NCBI RefSeq assembly: GCF_041737375.1
Contig: NZ_JBGSRV010000004.1
Coordinates: forward strand, 1-64,000
From: Vampirovibrio sp041737375
GTDB taxonomy: Bacteria > Cyanobacteriota > Vampirovibrionia > Vampirovibrionales > Vampirovibrionaceae
Length of the DNA: 64,000 nucleotides
Reading direction: 5' to 3'
Position numbers and translations under genes: made by a program. The notes beneath the pieces are model-generated. The model was not told where the DNA came from. It did no database searches and saw only the letters and a list, made by a program, of their open reading frames with translations. Positions 15,847-24,446 of this stretch are shown piece after piece; position 1 is the stretch's first letter, and each line of letters begins with the position of its first letter.

Positions 15847-16146
15847 TTAAACGGAAATCACTTCCGTGACGCCGGGAATGTACTGCTTGAGTTGCTCTTC
15901 AATACCCATTTTCAGGGTGTAGGTAGAACTGGGGCAAGTACCGCAAGCGCCTTGCAAGCGAACCTGAACCACACCTTCACTGGTTACATCAATCAGTTCC
16001 ACATCGCCGCCATCGGCTTGCAGGTAAGGACGCAGCATGTTCAGTACTTCCTGCACCTTTTCCTTATCAATCAGGATTGGCTCAACGGCAACCGCATCGG
16101 TGGACGGATTTTGTAAAGTCTCTTCCATGAGTGTGCTCCTTGTCAT
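15847..16146 (-). CDS. NifU C-terminal domain (Nfu-type) Fe-S protein
   Basis: Small (99 aa) Fe-S cluster scaffold or carrier. An acidic, poorly conserved head (about 1-28) precedes the NifU_C domain (about 30-95): VLNMLRPYLQADGGDVELIDV, then the cluster-binding CGTCPSST, then the helix LKMGIEEQLKQYIPGV. This matches cyanobacterial NfuA-like proteins, which hold a [4Fe-4S] cluster between two subunits. The A-type carrier gene lies 57 bp upstream on the same strand, so the two probably work together in delivering clusters. A later ATG (15 nt downstream, MEETLQNPS) may be the true start, since AAGGAG sits about 7 bp upstream of it. Confidence 0.9.
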   Translation of the reverse strand: MTRSTLMEETLQNPSTDAVAVEPILIDKEKVQEVLNMLRPYLQADGGDVELIDVTSEGVVQVRLQGACGTCPSSTYTLKMGIEEQLKQYIPGVTEVISV

Positions 16147-16203
16147 CAGTTGAGATAAAAAACAGAAATTGTTTGGAAAAACCGGATATTTAAACCCAGA
16201 TGC

Positions 16204-16563
16204 TTAAACCCCAAAAGACGTTCCGCAACCGCAGGAACTGGTGGCGTTGGGATTAATAAACTTAAACCCGCCATCCATCAGCGCATTGGAGAAATCAATT
16301 TGCATGCCTTTAATGTAAGGCACCACCATGGGGTTCACAAAAAAGGAAATACCGTGAAATTCCAGCACCATATCGCCTTCAACGGCTTTTTCAGCGGGCT
16401 GAATGTCGTATTGAAGGCCAGCGCAACCGCCACCCACCACCGCAATGCGGATGCCGGTATTGGGGGAGTCCTTTAAAACTTCACGGGCCTTGGCCGCAGC
16501 GGCCTCGGTCACGTCAATAATAGCGCCAGTCGGCACGGTGGGTTGCTCAGCGATTTCAGCCAT
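16204..16563 (-). CDS. A-type Fe-S carrier (HesB/IscA/ErpA family)
   Basis: A 119-residue carrier that passes Fe-S clusters to apo-enzymes. It has the three invariant cysteines: GGGCAGLQY (about residue 48) and the C-terminal CGCG of SSCGCGTSFGV (about 112-114). The typical IDVTEAAAAKAREVL start of the domain and FVNPMVVPYIKGMQIDF are also present. The longer N-terminus (about 15 residues before IDVT) is unremarkable. The start has AAGGAGAATTCC upstream. It is followed on the same strand by the NifU-C gene, a common pairing. Assignment among ErpA, IscA and SufA is not possible from sequence alone. Confidence 0.92.
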   Translation of the reverse strand: MAEIAEQPTVPTGAIIDVTEAAAAKAREVLKDSPNTGIRIAVVGGGCAGLQYDIQPAEKAVEGDMVLEFHGISFFVNPMVVPYIKGMQIDFSNALMDGGFKFINPNATSSCGCGTSFGV

Positions 16564-16651
16564 GGAATTCTCCTTGCCAAATTGGGGATCCTGATTAAAG
16601 GATAACGTAAACGTCAGGGTTTTTCAACGGGAATCACCATGAACCAACCGT

Positions 16652-17401
16652 TTAAACCACACTGCCGCCATCAATGGTAATAATTTCGCCAGTCATGTAG
16701 GTGTTGCGATCAGACACCATGAAGGCGGCGAATTCGGCCAACTCTTGTGGCCTGCCCATGCGCCCCTTGGTGCACCACATCTCATACACGTCCTTAAACT
16801 TGTCGGGTAAAGAATGACCCAAATCGGTGTCAAAAATACCAGCGGCAATCCCGTTAACGGTCACGTTAAAGGTACCGGCCTCTTTGGCCAGACACTTGGT
16901 AAAGCCAATAACGGCAGCCTTGGTGGTGGCATAGTGAACCGAGGTAGGTAAAGCCCGAATGGCCCCAATGGAGGTTAAGTTCAGAATATTTCCGCTGCGC
17001 TGGCGCAACATTTGCTTAAAGAAAGGCTTGGTAATGTAGTAAAGCCCGTTCACGTTGGTGTTTACCACGTTCATCCAGGCTGCTTCAGTGGTGGTTACAA
17101 AACTATCCGCTTTATTAATGGCGGCGTTGTTTACCAGAATGTCCACCCGGCCAAATTCAGCCATAATATCGGTGACCATTTGCTTAATGGCAACCTTGTC
17201 CACCACAGACACCTTGAAAGCCATGCCCTTGCGGCCATGTTGTTCAATGCGGCGCAAAGTGTCCTGTGCTTCTTCATCGTTAGAGTGATAATTAAAGGCC
17301 ACATCAGCGCCTTCGCGAGCGAAAACCTCGCACAGGGCTTTGCCCAAACCACGGGAACCACCGGAAACAAAGGCTTTTTTGCCTTCTAGCAATGCGCTCA
17401 T
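16652..17401 (-). CDS. SDR-family oxidoreductase, FabG-like
   Basis: NAD(P)H-dependent short-chain dehydrogenase/reductase, 249 residues. The nucleotide-binding GGSRGLGKALCE motif is at about 14-25, NNAAINKAD near 90, the catalytic Ser in LTSIGAIR near 142, and Tyr-x-x-x-Lys in HYATTKAAV near 156-160. The C-terminal ITIDGG is typical of 3-oxoacyl-ACP reductases. The likely reaction is reduction of a 3-oxoacyl thioester in fatty-acid synthesis, but acetoacetyl-CoA reductase (PhaB) or another SDR is possible because no fab gene is adjacent. It reads in the same direction as the glycolipid glycosyltransferase upstream, with 76 bp between them. Confidence 0.88.
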   Translation of the reverse strand: MSALLEGKKAFVSGGSRGLGKALCEVFAREGADVAFNYHSNDEEAQDTLRRIEQHGRKGMAFKVSVVDKVAIKQMVTDIMAEFGRVDILVNNAAINKADSFVTTTEAAWMNVVNTNVNGLYYITKPFFKQMLRQRSGNILNLTSIGAIRALPTSVHYATTKAAVIGFTKCLAKEAGTFNVTVNGIAAGIFDTDLGHSLPDKFKDVYEMWCTKGRMGRPQELAEFAAFMVSDRNTYMTGEIITIDGGSVV

Positions 17402-17477
17402 TTATGTACCGCAAACCTTTCTGCCAAATCCAAATATAGAGAGAGAGACTGAGTGGAGAGTATATCTAAAAGAAACG

Positions 17478-18662
17478 CTAGGCCAAAACCGGCTGTTCCA
17501 TAAACAAGGGTTCCTGAATGTAGCGCAGCACATCTCTGGCAATTTGATCCGAAGCCCCCGGTTTACCGTGCAACCCGGCAGCCTCTCGAAGCGCTTGATA
17601 CCGGCCTGGTGTTTCTAGCAGTGATTTTATCACAGACACAATCTGCCCCGGATCGCTTAGCATCAGCGCGGCCCCGGTACTGGCCAGAAAAGAAGCCGTT
17701 TGAAGCTCCTGAGGCATGGGCTGAGTGACCGCATCGGCAATAATGGGCAAACGACAACTGAGGGCTTCAAAGGTAGTAAGCCCGCCCATTTTGGAAACCA
17801 TAATATCAGAGGCGTTCATCAGGCTTTCAATTTCAGTGGTATAGCCCACCACTTTAACCGGAAAACTGGCCGATTCAGCAATTTGCTGAGCCGATTGCTG
17901 CAATTGCTTATTTTGACCCGCCAGAAACAGAACCTGAATAGGCAAAGACTCCGTGGCGCAACCCGATACCAGCGCCTCGTAAATACGAAACACATTGCCC
18001 CCACCAATCCAGCCAGCGTTCAAAAACAAGGTGAACCGATCGGCCTCCAACCCTAACTGGCTGCGAATTAATCGCTTTTCGAGATCGGTGACCGGCTGAA
18101 ACTTGGAATGTACCGGCATGCCCACCACCTGAATTTTTTGAGCAGGCACGTCAAAGTCAATCAGCTGCTGGCGGGAGAACTCACTGGCCACATAATAACG
18201 CCTCACATCATCGCAAGCCCAACCGTTCCAAAACCCATGATAGGGATCGGTCACCACCGTGAGCAGGGGGATTTGATCCTGCAACCCCATGCGGCGCAAG
18301 GCGTAAGCAAAAAAGTGCTGGGTCATGGGGTGGACCGAAACCAGAATGTCCGGCCTGATTTTCTCAAAAACCCGCTCCGCATAGCCCATGGCGCTTTTAA
18401 ACATTAAGCGGGATTCGTTGGGACGGAACTGATTGACGGCGTGAAAATAATACTGCATCAGATCCTGATGATCCCGCAGCAAAAAATTATAAAAATCGGC
18501 GGCTTTTCGGCTTAAATAATGGGCCTCTTCAAGCACCTGGGTGGTTTTAACGAAAACATGACCTGATGAAACCCGAACCAAACTGTTTTCCAGCGCACTA
18601 GCGGCGCTACGGTGTCCACCACCGGTATTGGATGTCAGTATCAGAACATTTTGGGCAGCCAT
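17478..18662 (-). CDS. Processive diacylglycerol glycosyltransferase (MGDG synthase-like, GT28)
   Basis: Membrane-associated GT-B enzyme of the MGDG synthase/UgtP type, which adds a sugar from a UDP donor to diacylglycerol to make glycolipid. The N-terminal domain (1-165) carries SNTGGGHRSAA, the lipid-acceptor motif of the group, and VVTDPYHGFWNGWACDD. The C-terminal donor domain has NAGWIGGGNVFRIYEAL near 218 and MVSKMGGLTTFEALSCRLPII near 295-315, where the Glu contacts the sugar nucleotide. Length (394) is usual. Glucose versus galactose specificity cannot be read. Such enzymes are found in cyanobacteria, chloroplasts and Firmicutes, which informs the taxonomic guess. Confidence 0.88.
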   Translation of the reverse strand: MAAQNVLILTSNTGGGHRSAASALENSLVRVSSGHVFVKTTQVLEEAHYLSRKAADFYNFLLRDHQDLMQYYFHAVNQFRPNESRLMFKSAMGYAERVFEKIRPDILVSVHPMTQHFFAYALRRMGLQDQIPLLTVVTDPYHGFWNGWACDDVRRYYVASEFSRQQLIDFDVPAQKIQVVGMPVHSKFQPVTDLEKRLIRSQLGLEADRFTLFLNAGWIGGGNVFRIYEALVSGCATESLPIQVLFLAGQNKQLQQSAQQIAESASFPVKVVGYTTEIESLMNASDIMVSKMGGLTTFEALSCRLPIIADAVTQPMPQELQTASFLASTGAALMLSDPGQIVSVIKSLLETPGRYQALREAAGLHGKPGASDQIARDVLRYIQEPLFMEQPVLA

Positions 18663-18992
18663 ACCTTTAAAGGGTTACTCATGGTTCGGTAAAGGTTCAG
18701 TTCCGCAAGCCAGAACCAAAGTGGGAGACAGCAGCATTGTCGTCTGTTCCTCGCCCAGAGTCAAGGAAAACGCCAAGCCAGATCAGCCGATCCAAAGAAT
18801 TTGTAACCATGTTTGCCGCGCTTTGAAATGAAGTGGAGGCTGAAAAAAAACAGGGCCTGAATTCAAATTTTTCCAAGTTTTTTCCTTTACTAAAGTAAGA
18901 AAAAGCAATCTCTTCCTATATTACCAAGGGTACCATTTTTATACTTAATAAAAGTAAAACCACAGCCTGAAAAATGTTTTTAAAATTTCAAA
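18663..18992. other. AT-rich intergenic region, no gene seen
   Basis: Separates two minus-strand genes. It should contain the end of the GNAT transcript and the start of the glycosyltransferase transcript. A weak inverted repeat (CTTTACT/AAAGTAAG) near 18890-18905 is the only structure noticed. Confidence 0.5.
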
Positions 18993-20036
18993 TCAAATAA
19001 GTTCCAACCCGGCATCGCAATTGGTGGCAGGGGTGGTTCGACCCGAAAACAGCAAAATGGGAGACTGTAACGGGCTTCCCTTTTCTTCAATAGGAATCCA
19101 GTAGTCCTTAACCAGTACTTCGGCAATGCCTAAACGCTGAAAGCCAAAACGCTCCAGCGATTCCAGCCCTTTTTTGGAAAACTCATAGCAGTCCACGTAA
19201 ATAGTGGCCCCACTGGTGGTTAGTAACACTTGCTGAGCGGCGTAAGTGACCATATCCTGATACGCGCTTTCCCAACCGGGACTGGCGATGACACTAATGG
19301 TGAACGCCTTGTAATCGTGAGTCAGTACTTCCACCGATGCAATCAGGCAGTCTCGGGCCATATCCTGCACCACCCAGCGTTTGCTGAAAACGCCCCGCAT
19401 TTTTTCCAGCAAGCGAAAGGGCAAGGGACGATAAAAATCCTGCCATTTTTTTTCCAGGCAAACCCGGGCTTCCACCGGCAACATATCGTTATACAGGGCG
19501 GCCAACTTGCCGCAATCGGCATTGGTGCCTTCTCGCAAGCCTTCCAGAGACATGGGCGACAACTTCAGGTTGGCGGGATTGCGATGCACAAAATAATGCT
19601 GTCGGGCGCAACGACGAAAGCCGCAAGATTTTAAAAGCCCCAAGCCGGTGCTGTAATGCTGGTCCACATAAGCCAGAAACGTTTGTACCCCATCCCCACC
19701 GTAACGATTGGTCACATAGTGAATCAGCTGGGTACCCACATCATAAGACGAAGAATCCGGGTCCAGAATCAGATGATCAATTTTCCAGCGGCGAGAGTGT
19801 CGCCCGTCCCGGCTAAGCCAAATCATGCCCAGTACCTTGTTATCGGCCACCGCTACAAAAATAGCGGGCATAAACTGCAGGGTCAGTGGCAACAACTGGC
19901 TGAGCCGATGCAGTGGAATATAGAGCTGCTGCATTTTTTGCAGCAACGAGTACTCAGACTCCCGATCGCTGTAGCGATTCAGGAGGGTCAGCACCTGCCG
20001 TAGCTCGCCGGGTCTTAAAGCCCTGATTTTAATCAT
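18993..20036 (-). CDS. Tandem GNAT-family acetyltransferase
   Basis: 347 residues. The N-terminal half (about 1-155) reads as a GCN5-related N-acetyltransferase: IRALRPGELRQVL, AIFVAVADNKVLGMIWL, WKIDHLILDPDSSSYDVGTQLIHYV, where the acetyl-CoA loop is degenerate, and GLGLLKSCGFRR. The C-terminal half (about 175-325) repeats the plan (SVEVLTHDYKAFTISVIASP, then a helix, then SLERFGFQRLGIAEVLVKDYW), so it looks like a double GNAT. The substrate is unknown. Tandem GNATs include mycothiol synthase-type enzymes, but no such role is claimed. It is divergent from smpB. Confidence 0.7.
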   Translation of the reverse strand: MIKIRALRPGELRQVLTLLNRYSDRESEYSLLQKMQQLYIPLHRLSQLLPLTLQFMPAIFVAVADNKVLGMIWLSRDGRHSRRWKIDHLILDPDSSSYDVGTQLIHYVTNRYGGDGVQTFLAYVDQHYSTGLGLLKSCGFRRCARQHYFVHRNPANLKLSPMSLEGLREGTNADCGKLAALYNDMLPVEARVCLEKKWQDFYRPLPFRLLEKMRGVFSKRWVVQDMARDCLIASVEVLTHDYKAFTISVIASPGWESAYQDMVTYAAQQVLLTTSGATIYVDCYEFSKKGLESLERFGFQRLGIAEVLVKDYWIPIEEKGSPLQSPILLFSGRTTPATNCDAGLELI

Positions 20037-20127
20037 TGTGCTATGATTCTCAAGTAATACTCTCCCCCATTATAATAGCCCTTTGCCATCCTGGCGGACG
20101 CTTTTTTAACTGGAACGAAATAATCCG

Positions 20128-20610
20128 ATGGCTACCAAAGACAAAGCAAGCAAAAAACAAAACAGTCTGATTGTGAACAACAAGAAGGCCTATCACGAGT
20201 ACCATGTGCTGGAAACCTTTAAAACCGGCATTGTACTGACCGGAACCGAAATTAAATCGCTCCGCTCAGGCAAAGTCTCCATGAATGACAGTCACGCCCG
20301 CATTCAAAATGGCGAGGTTTTTTTGTATGGTCTGCAAATCAGCGCTTATGATCAGGGTACATACAACAACCATCAGCCGGATCGGGTCCGAAAACTGCTA
20401 CTGACCCGCCAGGAAATCAAAAAGCTGATTGGCAAAACCAAAGAATCCGGCCTGACCCTGATTCCCCTGAAATTATTTTTTGAGCGCTGTTGGGTTAAAG
20501 TGGATCTGGGCCTTTGCAAGGGCAAGAAAACCCACGATAAACGAGACGCCATTTCCGAAAGAGACAGCAAGCGGGAAATTGATCGGGCTATGAAACACGG
20601 CAACCGCTAG
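20128..20610 (+). CDS. smpB: tmRNA-binding protein SmpB
   Basis: Partner of tmRNA in trans-translation: it binds ssrA RNA and places it in the A site of stalled ribosomes. The 160 residues show the classic OB-fold signatures: VNNKKAYHEYHVLETFKTG (16-34), LTGTEIKSLRSGKVSMNDS (36-54), and LYGLQISAYDQG. The basic C-terminal tail (KKTHDKRDAISERDSKREID) becomes helical in the mRNA channel. A TATAAT at 20071-20076 may be the promoter -10. A tmRNA gene is not visible in the following 230 bp; it must lie elsewhere. Confidence 0.96.
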   Translation: MATKDKASKKQNSLIVNNKKAYHEYHVLETFKTGIVLTGTEIKSLRSGKVSMNDSHARIQNGEVFLYGLQISAYDQGTYNNHQPDRVRKLLLTRQEIKKLIGKTKESGLTLIPLKLFFERCWVKVDLGLCKGKKTHDKRDAISERDSKREIDRAMKHGNR

Positions 20611-20840
20611 CCAAAACCTGCTAGCATTCGGGTCAATCTCCTCCCTTTGCTAAAGCTTATGGGTGAGGTGCTTTGCGCTGTGAACCGGTAAAATTGATAG
20701 ACAGGTTGGGGCCAGTTGTAACAACTGAGCCATCGTAAAGCGTGAGCGTGAATGTTAATACCAATGGCCACTCAGCCGCTTTGGATTACATTTCAGGACC
20801 AGCCGCCCTATTCAGCGTATGAGCAAGGAGACAGTTTTTT

Positions 20841-21980
20841 ATGCCTCCCAGATCCAGACCCGGGGAAGTTCCCAAACCCATTGTGCGAAAAGACAGCTTC
20901 GGTTGCCTGCCGCTGAACGCCTTTACCGTATCCTGCCTTCATCAGGGACACGCCGACTGCCTGATTGGATTTAGAGACAGCGAGGAAACGCTGGCCTTTA
21001 AAAATCGAACCTCGTTACAAGTGAGCCAGGGGCAAAATAAAATAACCATTCCGCTAGCCGGACGGTTTTTCAATGGCTTGAGCGATGCCCTGTACCGGGG
21101 CCATCTACCGGAAGTTTTATTGGCCGCCCCTTCTGCTGACCTGCTGCCCGACTTTTTGGCGGATATTACCGAGTATATTGAAAAACTGGCCAAGCTTGGC
21201 TTTTTTATGCCTCGCAAGCAGCTCATCCAGCGGGATGCCGTGGCGGAACTGATTCCCTGTATTGCTTTAACCGGTGGGGGACTACTGTTTAGCCGGTTTA
21301 TAACCGGATTAATGGCTAGCCTTCGGGGCTTGCGACACGAGCACCCCTCTATTGATGAAGAAACCTGTCTGCGTATTTTAGGACGTTTGGTGAGAGGCTT
21401 TGTGAGCGATGAGAGTCATCAGGCCGGAATATCTGATACCACGGCGGGAAGCGTCCTGTCACTATCCCCTTTCCCTCAGGCCCTTCGCATTGCGGGCGGC
21501 GATTTGTGGACACAAAGCACCATTCAAACCGTATTGGCGGCCCATGGATTAACGGTTAGCGTGGAAAGTCAGGGGCAAAACACCCCGGAACGGCTAGAAT
21601 TTCAAAACGCCCTCTGGCGGGTTTCTCACGTGATTTTACCCAATCTGGTACAGCAGCAGTTGCTAAGCGAAACCGAGGCCCAAGCCCTGGCCCCCCAAAT
21701 TCAAGCCGGAATATGGACCATTGGGGTAAAACGCGCTGCTTTGGGTGAATTTGAAAAGCCAGAGCAACCTAAAATCAGCCCCAAAAGTCAGTCTAAAGGC
21801 GCTACCAGCAAAGCAGCGCACAGCGGGGCTAGTAAACCGGCCCCTTCGGCGCTGGGCTGGGGAGACGTGGCCATTATGGCAGGGCTGAACGGCTACGCCA
21901 AAGAATTAAACCTGCCTGCCGAAAGCCATTTGTTTGAAACCCTGACCCAACAACTGTTAACTTTCTGTCAGCAAGAGTAA
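20841..21980 (+). CDS. Conserved-looking hypothetical protein, 379 aa
   Basis: Not recognised. It appears soluble, with no signal peptide or membrane segment. Residues 1-90 contain a Cys-rich patch (GCLPLNAFTVSCLHQGHADC) and a beta-rich stretch; 90-300 look alpha-helical. A low-complexity Ser/Lys/Ala linker (QPKISPKSQSKGATSKAAHS) near 308-335 leads to a C-terminal helix (DVAIMAGLNGYAKELNLPAE). The ribosome site is AAGGAG at good spacing. It converges on the radical SAM gene and shares a 17-bp-stem terminator with it. Confidence 0.7.
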   Translation: MPPRSRPGEVPKPIVRKDSFGCLPLNAFTVSCLHQGHADCLIGFRDSEETLAFKNRTSLQVSQGQNKITIPLAGRFFNGLSDALYRGHLPEVLLAAPSADLLPDFLADITEYIEKLAKLGFFMPRKQLIQRDAVAELIPCIALTGGGLLFSRFITGLMASLRGLRHEHPSIDEETCLRILGRLVRGFVSDESHQAGISDTTAGSVLSLSPFPQALRIAGGDLWTQSTIQTVLAAHGLTVSVESQGQNTPERLEFQNALWRVSHVILPNLVQQQLLSETEAQALAPQIQAGIWTIGVKRAALGEFEKPEQPKISPKSQSKGATSKAAHSGASKPAPSALGWGDVAIMAGLNGYAKELNLPAESHLFETLTQQLLTFCQQE

Positions 21981-22004
21981 CGACCCGGCCAACCTTGAAA
22001 ATAT

Positions 22005-22054
22005 CCAGATTCATTAAAAAACCGTGGCTCAGCCTGCTTTTTTAATGAATCTGG
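22005..22054. terminator. Bidirectional terminator with perfect 17-bp stem
   Basis: CCAGATTCATTAAAAAA (22005-22021) pairs perfectly with TTTTTTAATGAATCTGG (22038-22054). A/T runs on both flanks make it work in either direction. It includes the last codons and stop of the radical SAM gene on the minus strand. Confidence 0.85.
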
Positions 22055-23382
22055 CGGGCCATTTGTTTGGCTTTTATCAAGGTGTTGAAAGAAACCAGAA
22101 TAGAAGGGTAGTTACGCTGACTTTCCAGCGTGCAGCCTCGACATTCAAGGGCCTTACCCACCTGTTCCCGGTGATGGCGGGCTTTTTCCCCTTGCCAGAG
22201 GGTTTGAAAATTAAAGTCCACATCATTTAAATTACCAAAAGACTTGTTGTCTCGCTGACTGTGGGCAAATTCCTCACAGCCGCTTACATCACCCTCGCTG
22301 CTGATGTAAGCCCCTACGCTGCCCGCTTTGCAACAGAACTGGGCTTTCTCTTCCAGCACGGTACGACGGTTTTCCGCCTGGCTAATCAAATCCGCCGCCG
22401 ATTTTAAGGCCCCATCCTCCGGGGTGCTGGTGTGGTACAGAAACTTAAGGCGACCCGATAACACGTCTTCTTTGACCTGTTGGGTAATTTGCAGGTATTT
22501 GGCCTCAAATGGCTCTAAATTACGCTGGGCGCGACGCTCCACAAAAGACGGCATCTGGTGCTCGCTCATCTGCACACTTTTACGCATCAGGTTCAGATTC
22601 CACTTATCCGGCTTCAGGACATCCCGCACCATCAGATACCAATCGTCCATCACCTCTACATTGGCCGGAGAGCACACCGTGCAAAGCTGAATATCCAGCT
22701 GATTGTATTCATAACGCTGCCGAATGGCCTTTAAGGCTTCCATAGAGTCAATGGTGTTCTGCCAGGCATCCCAAGTGCTTGCCTTGGTGTAGCGAATGGC
22801 GTTATTGGCATCTTTAGGCCCTTCAACGCTAAGGCTCCAGGTTAAATGCAGGCCGGGGCATGTTTGCATAATGCGGTGGGTAATCTGCAACAGCAGCTCA
22901 GGCTTCCAGGCGTTGGAAATAATGTAAACCGATTGCACCGGGGTCAGCCGGTAAGCGGCCTCAATAATTTCGGGAAGATTGCGGTTCAGGGTGGTTTCAC
23001 CGCCAGAATACACAATGACATTCAAATTTTTGCCAATGGAGGCGTAGGTTTTCTCAATTTCTGGCAAACCCAACTCGTTGGTTTTGGCGTTAAGCGTATC
23101 GGCAAACGAACAAAACCCGCAGCTATAATTGCAACGGGTGGTCACAATATGGGTCAGCATCAGCGGATCAGGAGCCTGATTGAGCATTTGGGCCGCAAAA
23201 CCACGCATAATGGGCAAAAACAAGGTCCGATCGGTTCGGGATGGAATCGGATCAAAATGATCGCGATGGAAAACCGAAGGGTATTGACTCAGATTGACGC
23301 CAAGCAAGGCCAAACGCTTGGCGTTTTCCTCGTCGGGCGTGAACTGAAATGTCCGCTTTTTGTCAGAGAGTAGGGTTGCCAT
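22042..23382 (-). CDS. Radical SAM protein with SPASM-like C-terminus
   Basis: Radical S-adenosylmethionine enzyme, 446 residues. The cluster motif CNYSCGFC (Cys-x3-Cys-x2-Cys) lies near residues 88-95 in the order VTTRCNYSCGFCSFAD. VYSGGETTLNRNLPEII follows, the GGE motif that binds the SAM amino group. The C-terminal region has further cysteines (QFCCKAGSVGAYISSEGDVSGCEEF and ALECRGCTLE), the pattern of a SPASM/twitch auxiliary-cluster domain. Such proteins modify peptides or enzyme residues, or are sugar/alcohol dehydrogenases. No precursor peptide or partner is adjacent, so the substrate is unknown. Over 80 residues before the cluster is a long N-terminal extension. Confidence 0.85.
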   Translation of the reverse strand: MATLLSDKKRTFQFTPDEENAKRLALLGVNLSQYPSVFHRDHFDPIPSRTDRTLFLPIMRGFAAQMLNQAPDPLMLTHIVTTRCNYSCGFCSFADTLNAKTNELGLPEIEKTYASIGKNLNVIVYSGGETTLNRNLPEIIEAAYRLTPVQSVYIISNAWKPELLLQITHRIMQTCPGLHLTWSLSVEGPKDANNAIRYTKASTWDAWQNTIDSMEALKAIRQRYEYNQLDIQLCTVCSPANVEVMDDWYLMVRDVLKPDKWNLNLMRKSVQMSEHQMPSFVERRAQRNLEPFEAKYLQITQQVKEDVLSGRLKFLYHTSTPEDGALKSAADLISQAENRRTVLEEKAQFCCKAGSVGAYISSEGDVSGCEEFAHSQRDNKSFGNLNDVDFNFQTLWQGEKARHHREQVGKALECRGCTLESQRNYPSILVSFNTLIKAKQMARQIH

Positions 23383-23704
23383 TATGACTCAGAATCCCTT
23401 TGTAAGGTCTTTGGCATGGTACCTTCGCTGTAAGCCCTTTGATTCAATATTGTTTGAGAGGTAAAGACCGGGTTATCAATCCAGTGTTATCAACCGTAAC
23501 ACCCAAGCCGGGTACCTGAAAAACCGCAATGATACCCTATGACTGAGAGGTTGCTGGAAACAAACCAGAACGTTAATTCCTTTATAAAAAACAAGGGAAA
23601 AAGGTTCTGACAATTTCCAAGGTTCAGGTTGTACTTTTTATAGTTTACTCCAACTCCTGAGCCGGATAAAGGTTTTAACGCAGAGGGAAAAAGAAAATCA
23701 ACCC
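23383..23704. other. Intergenic region, no gene seen
   Basis: 322 bp between two minus-strand genes. Only very short reading frames occur (up to about 23 codons), with no ribosome site or conserved motif. No clear hairpin terminator for gmk was found. Confidence 0.5.
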
Positions 23705-24334
23705 TCAGCCCCCCACACCGGCCCCCTGTTTTTGGTGAATAATGGCCTGAATAGCCTGAAGACAGGTTTTCAAATTTTCGTTAACCAACACATAATCAAA
23801 CTGATCCTGCAGGGTCATTTCGTGGCGAGAAAGCCTCAAGCGGTTCTCAATATCAGGCTCCGCTTCCGTTCCCCGGACCCGCAAGCGACGTTCCAGCTCT
23901 TCAAAACTGGGAGGGGCAATAAATAAAAGGCAAGCCGCCTCAAATTTACGCTTAACCTGCAACGCCCCCTGCGTTTCAATTTCCAAAAGCATATCTCCCC
24001 CATTACTGAGGGTTTCTTCGACCGCTTGGCGGGGTGTGCCGTAGTAATTGCCGTTGTACTCCGCCCACTCCAGCAACTCATGCAGGATGGGATCGGGCTG
24101 GGCCTGGTCATGAGCAATCATGGCCTCAAACTCGGGGCGGGTTTTAAAGTGATAGCTAACCCCATCGGTTTCTCCGGCCCGCATAATCCTGCTGGTGGCG
24201 GATACAGAAAGCCTTAAACGGGGTTCAGCCTCCAGTAATAACTGGCACAAAGAACCTTTGCCAACCCCGGAAGGTCCGGTAATAATATAAATTCTACCTG
24301 GAATAGTTGGGTTCATCGCAGTGGGGTCGTCCAT
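23705..24334 (-). CDS. gmk: Guanylate kinase
   Basis: Phosphorylates GMP to GDP with ATP. The P-loop GPSGVGKGSLC is at about 19-29, and the GMP-binding region VSATSRIMRAGETDGVSYHF follows. YNGNYYGTPRQAVEETLSNG and MLLEIETQGALQVKRKF continue the family order, then the lid segment RLRVRGTEAEPDIENRLRLS. The 209-residue length is normal. Starts at 24334 or at the internal ATG at 24316 both keep the fold, and neither has a strong ribosome site. It is divergent from the hybrid kinase gene. Confidence 0.95.
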   Translation of the reverse strand: MDDPTAMNPTIPGRIYIITGPSGVGKGSLCQLLLEAEPRLRLSVSATSRIMRAGETDGVSYHFKTRPEFEAMIAHDQAQPDPILHELLEWAEYNGNYYGTPRQAVEETLSNGGDMLLEIETQGALQVKRKFEAACLLFIAPPSFEELERRLRVRGTEAEPDIENRLRLSRHEMTLQDQFDYVLVNENLKTCLQAIQAIIHQKQGAGVGG

Positions 24335-24446
24335 ATGGGAAACATCAACTCAGCCAGACCGTTCGCAAACGATCCCGCTTGACGATGGTGCGTAAAGCCC
24401 ATCGAGGCTTATAATAATAACGTAAGCCCCACCCGATCAGGAACCC

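Noticed and set aside
20611..20840. tmRNA (ssrA) next to smpB
   Set aside because: No tRNA-like acceptor arms, GTTCGAATC T-loop or tag ORF in the 230 bp; most of it is unremarkable sequence.
24379..24415. TTGACG and TATAAT before the hybrid kinase gene as a promoter pair
   Set aside because: The spacing is 25 bp, too long for sigma-70; the TATAAT alone may still be a -10.
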